IMG/VR virus record: IMGVR_UViG_3300025133_000644
Coordinates: 1 to 22,302 of that record
Reading direction: 5' to 3' (one strand)
DNA length: 22,302 nucleotides
Source of the DNA: a virus
Position 1 is the stretch's first letter, and each line of letters begins with the position of its first letter. The notes below the pieces were generated by a model that searched no databases, was not told where the DNA came from, and saw only the letters and a program-made list of their open reading frames with translations. A program made the translations under genes and the position numbers. Below are positions 19,934-22,302 of the stretch, in pieces.

Positions 19934-20062
19934 ATGGCTAAGAAAAGAAAACCTAATAAACGGAAGAAACCAAAAAAAACGTCTGCATCAGTAGGCCCTA
20001 AAAATTCGAGTAGAGCTGCTGCGAAAACGTCTCGCAGTGGTATTATCTCAAAATCTTATTAA
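19934..20062 (+). CDS. Very basic 42-residue protein
   Basis: ATG 19934 encodes 42 residues, of which about 16 are Lys or Arg and one third are Ser/Thr/Ala. The first half is almost wholly basic (KKRKPNKRKKPKK) and the second is SxxxxR/K-rich and ends ISKSY. There are no acidic residues. TTGATGT overlaps the previous stop region; the Shine-Dalgarno is weak (AAAGGG about 8 bases upstream). Such a peptide would bind DNA, RNA or the acidic scaffold; a packaged DNA-condensing virion protein is possible. It lies 14 bases before the scaffold gene. I do not recognise a family. Confidence 0.6.
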   Translation: MAKKRKPNKRKKPKKTSASVGPKNSSRAAAKTSRSGIISKSY

Positions 20063-20076
20063 GGAGTATATGATTT

Positions 20077-21036
20077 ATGACTAATGAACAAGTTGAACAA
20101 TCCTCTGACGGGACTCAGCTTAATATAGGAACTCAAGAATCTCAATCGGTTACATTTCCAACAAAAGTTGATGATTCCCCTCAAATTACGGCTGAGAAAA
20201 AGGCCTTTAAAACTTATGTAGAGTCCACAGGACAACCGGTTCCTGAGAACTTCACCGATGTTGACGCATGGTTTTCTAGTTTAAAGGAAGCACAGGCAAA
20301 CTATACTCAGGGACAGCAAGAAATTGCAGATCTTAAGAGACAATATAATGAGCAAGGTTTACCTGAAGCTGCAAGTAATGTTGATGATGAAGGTCCAGCT
20401 GTAGGTGCAGCTCCTCCTGTATCTGAACTAACTTCTGAAAGTCCAGAGTTACGTATTCAGAAACAAGTAAAGGAAGAAGCTTCTGCTGAAGCAGCATCTA
20501 TTGGTGTAGATCAAGAAACTTACGATGCGTGGGCAATGGAAATGGCTTCGACAGGAGTCATCTCTGACGACACGAGATCGTCTATCAAAGACAAGACAGG
20601 CTTTTCAGAAAGAATGATTGATGATTACGTGGCAGGCCAGAAGGCTAGGCTGCGTGAGAATTTTGCACAGGCTGCTAACATAGTTGGCGGTCAAGAAAAA
20701 CTACAAGAAATATTTAACTGGGCTTCTAATAACCTTTCGGAAGAAGACCAGCAAGTTGTGAACATGGGTCTTGCGTCTCGATCATATGAAGTAACCCTTC
20801 GTGGGTTAAATTCTATGTATGGTCAAGCTGTTACCTCCCAGAAACAAGCTGAGCCAGCTCCTAGTAAGAACTTGGCTTCAGCTCCTGATAGCGAAGTAGG
20901 TATTAGGCCTTACTCTTCGAAGTCAGAATTTTCTAAGGAACGTAACAACATTAAGTTTCAGCAAGATCCAAAATATAGACATATGGTTGAAACCAGAATG
21001 TCTATCACGGACTGGAATACTATGTCCCAGTTCTAG
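20077..21036 (+). CDS. Capsid assembly scaffolding protein, T7 gp9-like
   Basis: The 319-residue protein is acidic, helical and Gln/Glu/Ala-rich, as expected of scaffolds (T7 gp9, 307 residues). Order: disordered N-terminal part (1-45), helix with coiled-coil pattern (about 50-90), acidic linker (95-125), helical core (130-265) and a C-terminal segment IRPYSSKSEFSKERNNIKFQ...DPKYRHMVETRM, the usual 'PYSSKSEF/DPxYR' signature near the end of T7-like scaffolds, which binds the capsid shell. It directs prohead assembly and leaves before DNA packaging. ATG 20077 has AAGGAG 14 bases upstream with an intervening ATG at 20070 out of frame. The capsid gene follows after 176 noncoding bases. Confidence 0.9.
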   Translation: MTNEQVEQSSDGTQLNIGTQESQSVTFPTKVDDSPQITAEKKAFKTYVESTGQPVPENFTDVDAWFSSLKEAQANYTQGQQEIADLKRQYNEQGLPEAASNVDDEGPAVGAAPPVSELTSESPELRIQKQVKEEASAEAASIGVDQETYDAWAMEMASTGVISDDTRSSIKDKTGFSERMIDDYVAGQKARLRENFAQAANIVGGQEKLQEIFNWASNNLSEEDQQVVNMGLASRSYEVTLRGLNSMYGQAVTSQKQAEPAPSKNLASAPDSEVGIRPYSSKSEFSKERNNIKFQQDPKYRHMVETRMSITDWNTMSQF

Positions 21037-21164
21037 GGTTAATGCGGACCCTTTGGTAACTGTTTAAGTTGACCACGCCTCCCCTTTGGATAAAGCGCAA
21101 GGTAATGTCAGAGCTAATAGGAACCCCCAGTAGAAGACTCCTTCGGGAATAATCTAAAACTTGG

Positions 21165-21181
21165 TATAAATTCCGTTTATA
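21165..21181 (+). repeat. Inverted repeat in the capsid leader
   Basis: TATAAA (21165-21170) and TTTATA (21176-21181) are exact reverse complements around TTCCG. It lies about 20 bases before the putative phage promoter start. Being AT-rich, it may ease DNA opening or may be chance. Confidence 0.45.
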
Positions 21182-21182
21182 T

Positions 21183-21205
21183 AAATAGTTTTAATTATAG
21201 GGAGA
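21183..21205 (+). promoter_or_regulatory. Candidate phage RNA polymerase promoter before the capsid gene
   Basis: The block ends in TATAGGGAGA (21196-21205), identical to the -4 to +6 region of the T7 class III consensus promoter, with G21200 as +1. The upstream recognition part (21183-21195, AAATAGTTTTAAT) does not match T7, as expected of a diverged polymerase. T7 also places a strong promoter (phi10) upstream of its capsid gene. The GGGAGA is also the likely Shine-Dalgarno of the capsid gene (7 bases before ATG 21213), so the match may partly be coincidence. TATAGGGA also occurs inside genes at 6420 and 18394. Confidence 0.4.
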
Positions 21206-21212
21206 AAAACCT

Positions 21213-22302
21213 ATGGCTTTTATTACAGGTGATAATGTCGGTAACACCGGCTTAACTTATCGTGGCAACGTTGGTGTTGCTGCGGGGACATCCGGTGTAA
21301 ACCCGGATACTGGTGATGGTAAACTTTGGCTTCCTATTTGGGCGGGCGAAGTAATTAATGCGTATGACGAGTACAACATGTTCGAAGGTCTGGTTACATC
21401 CAGAACTATCGTTAGTGGTACTACGGTCGAGTTCCCAGTCACGGGCACTGTAGACCTTCGTCCAACGTGGGATGCTGGTGAGGAACTGATCGGTGGTCAG
21501 AACTCCAAGGCAACTACGTTCCAAGTCAAGCTCGATAAGCGACCAATGGCCGCTCACTTCGAAATTGACAACGTGGATCTCATGTTATCTCAGTGGGAGT
21601 TCCGTAGTGAGCTCGCACGTCAAGCTGCTATGACTCTGGCTAATACTAGAGATAAGCAGTTGTTCTCGTATATTGTGCGAGCTGCTCTCAGTGATCAGCT
21701 TGCCAAGGATCCTCGTCCATCGATGAGCCTTGACAGCGTTATGTATGGTGACAACGATGGTAATACTAGTGAGCTTGAGCACTGGGGTATTCAAGGAAGT
21801 TCGTCGACACAACGGGCGACAGGAGCTTTATCAGCTCTTGAGTGTGTTGAAAAGTTCATTGTGCATCTTCAAGAAAGCAACATTCCTTATGGCAACTTAT
21901 ATATGGCCGTGACTCCGCAGTGTTTCATGGACATCCGTTCGTTGGGTGTTGCTCGTGTTTCGACAGATCTTGACGATGGTGGTCGCCAGCCTTACTTCGG
22001 TGGTGTTGCTGATGAGGGTGGACTTGGTGCTGGTTGGAAGCAGAGTCTTGGTCAACTTCATGACTCTCTTGAGTACATGGGTTGCCGAATCATTAAGAGT
22101 AATCATGTCTTTACGACGGCGTATGATGTGGGTAATGTTACTGATGCTAACTTCAACAGTGACTTCGATCCGGGAGGCACTTACGAGACTGAAGGTCTTG
22201 GCGAAGCCAAGTACAACCTTCAGTTTGGTTCTGCCGGTGTCAAGGCAGCGATCTGGACCCCTGAATGCATCGGCAATGTCCGACTTCAGGGTCTGAAAGT
22301 TG
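21213..22302 (+). CDS. Major capsid protein, T7 gp10-like (partial)
   Basis: The frame starts at ATG 21213 behind GGGAGA and runs open to the window end (363 codons; C terminus missing). It has the outline of T7-like HK97-fold capsid proteins: a short N-terminal arm, then VINAYDEYNMFEGLVTSRTI, TVEFPVTG and GEELIGGQ (E-loop region), FEIDNVDLMLSQWEFRSELARQ (backbone helix onset), and the P-domain with LYMAVTPQCFMDIRSL. It forms the icosahedral shell. Arg codons are 13 CGN to 2 AGA in the visible part, unlike the portal gene, fitting high expression. It follows the scaffold gene as in T7. Confidence 0.95.
   Translation, partial: MAFITGDNVGNTGLTYRGNVGVAAGTSGVNPDTGDGKLWLPIWAGEVINAYDEYNMFEGLVTSRTIVSGTTVEFPVTGTVDLRPTWDAGEELIGGQNSKATTFQVKLDKRPMAAHFEIDNVDLMLSQWEFRSELARQAAMTLANTRDKQLFSYIVRAALSDQLAKDPRPSMSLDSVMYGDNDGNTSELEHWGIQGSSSTQRATGALSALECVEKFIVHLQESNIPYGNLYMAVTPQCFMDIRSLGVARVSTDLDDGGRQPYFGGVADEGGLGAGWKQSLGQLHDSLEYMGCRIIKSNHVFTTAYDVGNVTDANFNSDFDPGGTYETEGLGEAKYNLQFGSAGVKAAIWTPECIGNVRLQGLKV

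Larger units (their letters stand above)
21037..21212 (+). other. Noncoding leader between scaffold and capsid genes
   Basis: This 176-base gap is the longest noncoding stretch here apart from the tRNA region. It has a direct repeat CCCTTTGG at 21049-21056 and 21082-21089, a bulged 6-bp stem 21055-21060/21068-21074, a possible GAAG-ACTC-CTTC hairpin near 21132-21143 flanked by CCC and GGG, and an AT-rich right half with an inverted repeat at 21165-21181 and the promoter-like site at 21183-21205. There is no ORF of note and no hairpin followed by a T-run, so no clear intrinsic terminator is seen. Confidence 0.7.

Noticed and set aside
21124-21150. Possible terminator before the capsid gene
   Set aside because: CCC/GGG and GAAG/CTTC can pair but with a 4-base bulge, and the following bases are not a T-run.

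Overview
This window looks like roughly half of the genome of a virulent, T7-like podovirus (tailed phage with a short tail, Autographiviridae-like). Every convincing gene is on the + strand, genes are packed with ATGA, TGATG or TAATG-type overlaps, and the core gene order is that of T7: single-subunit RNA polymerase, ssDNA-binding protein, Holliday-junction nuclease, primase-helicase, DNA polymerase, 5'-3' exonuclease, portal, scaffold, major capsid protein (cut by the window end). The accessory genes (adenosylcobalamin-dependent ribonucleotide reductase, LamG/DNRLRE-like adhesin) resemble those of aquatic or marine podoviruses. The host cannot be named from this sequence.

Layout. 1-94 is the tail of an upstream early gene. 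91-2532 is the phage RNA polymerase. 2544-4516 holds a small unknown, a metallophosphoesterase, a second small unknown, the ssDNA-binding protein and a RusA-like resolvase in the place where T7 has endonuclease I. 4507-4823 holds three tRNAs (Arg-TCT, Leu-TAA, CAT probably Ile2) with an unexplained, strongly structured 89-nt element between the first two. 4838-6095 is a run of small genes: a 7-codon leader ORF, an acidic 40-mer, a small HExxH zincin, a 90-residue unknown and two membrane proteins. 6120-9513 is the replication core. 9523-13685 is a nucleotide-supply module: DUF4406-like protein, a possible permuted papain-fold protein, dNMP kinase, exonuclease and class II RNR. 13675-14827 holds four small genes leading into morphogenesis. 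14834-22302 is the structural module, in which portal and scaffold are separated by an inserted block of about 3.6 kb that encodes two large surface-type proteins, an XhlA-like membrane peptide and a very basic 42-mer.

How it works together. The phage polymerase would transcribe the downstream genes. A candidate promoter-like TATAGGGAGA lies just before the capsid gene. Exonuclease and RusA-like nuclease can break down host DNA and resolve concatemer junctions; kinase and RNR turn nucleotides into dNTPs; the helicase-primase, polymerase and SSB replicate the genome. The helicase and SSB both end in Phe after an acidic stretch, as the T7 proteins do. The tRNAs would read AGA, UUA and (if Ile2) AUA, codons that are prominent in some of these genes.

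Most notable for follow-up are the pseudoknot-capable RNA between tRNAs at 4583-4671, a perfect 15-bp inverted repeat just after a probable internal start in the helicase gene, a 14-bp hairpin in the start of the RusA gene, a zincin where T7 carries its lysozyme, a polymerase without room for the thioredoxin-binding insertion, and the adhesin cassette between portal and scaffold. No CRISPR array, IS element, integrase or convincing minus-strand gene was seen.
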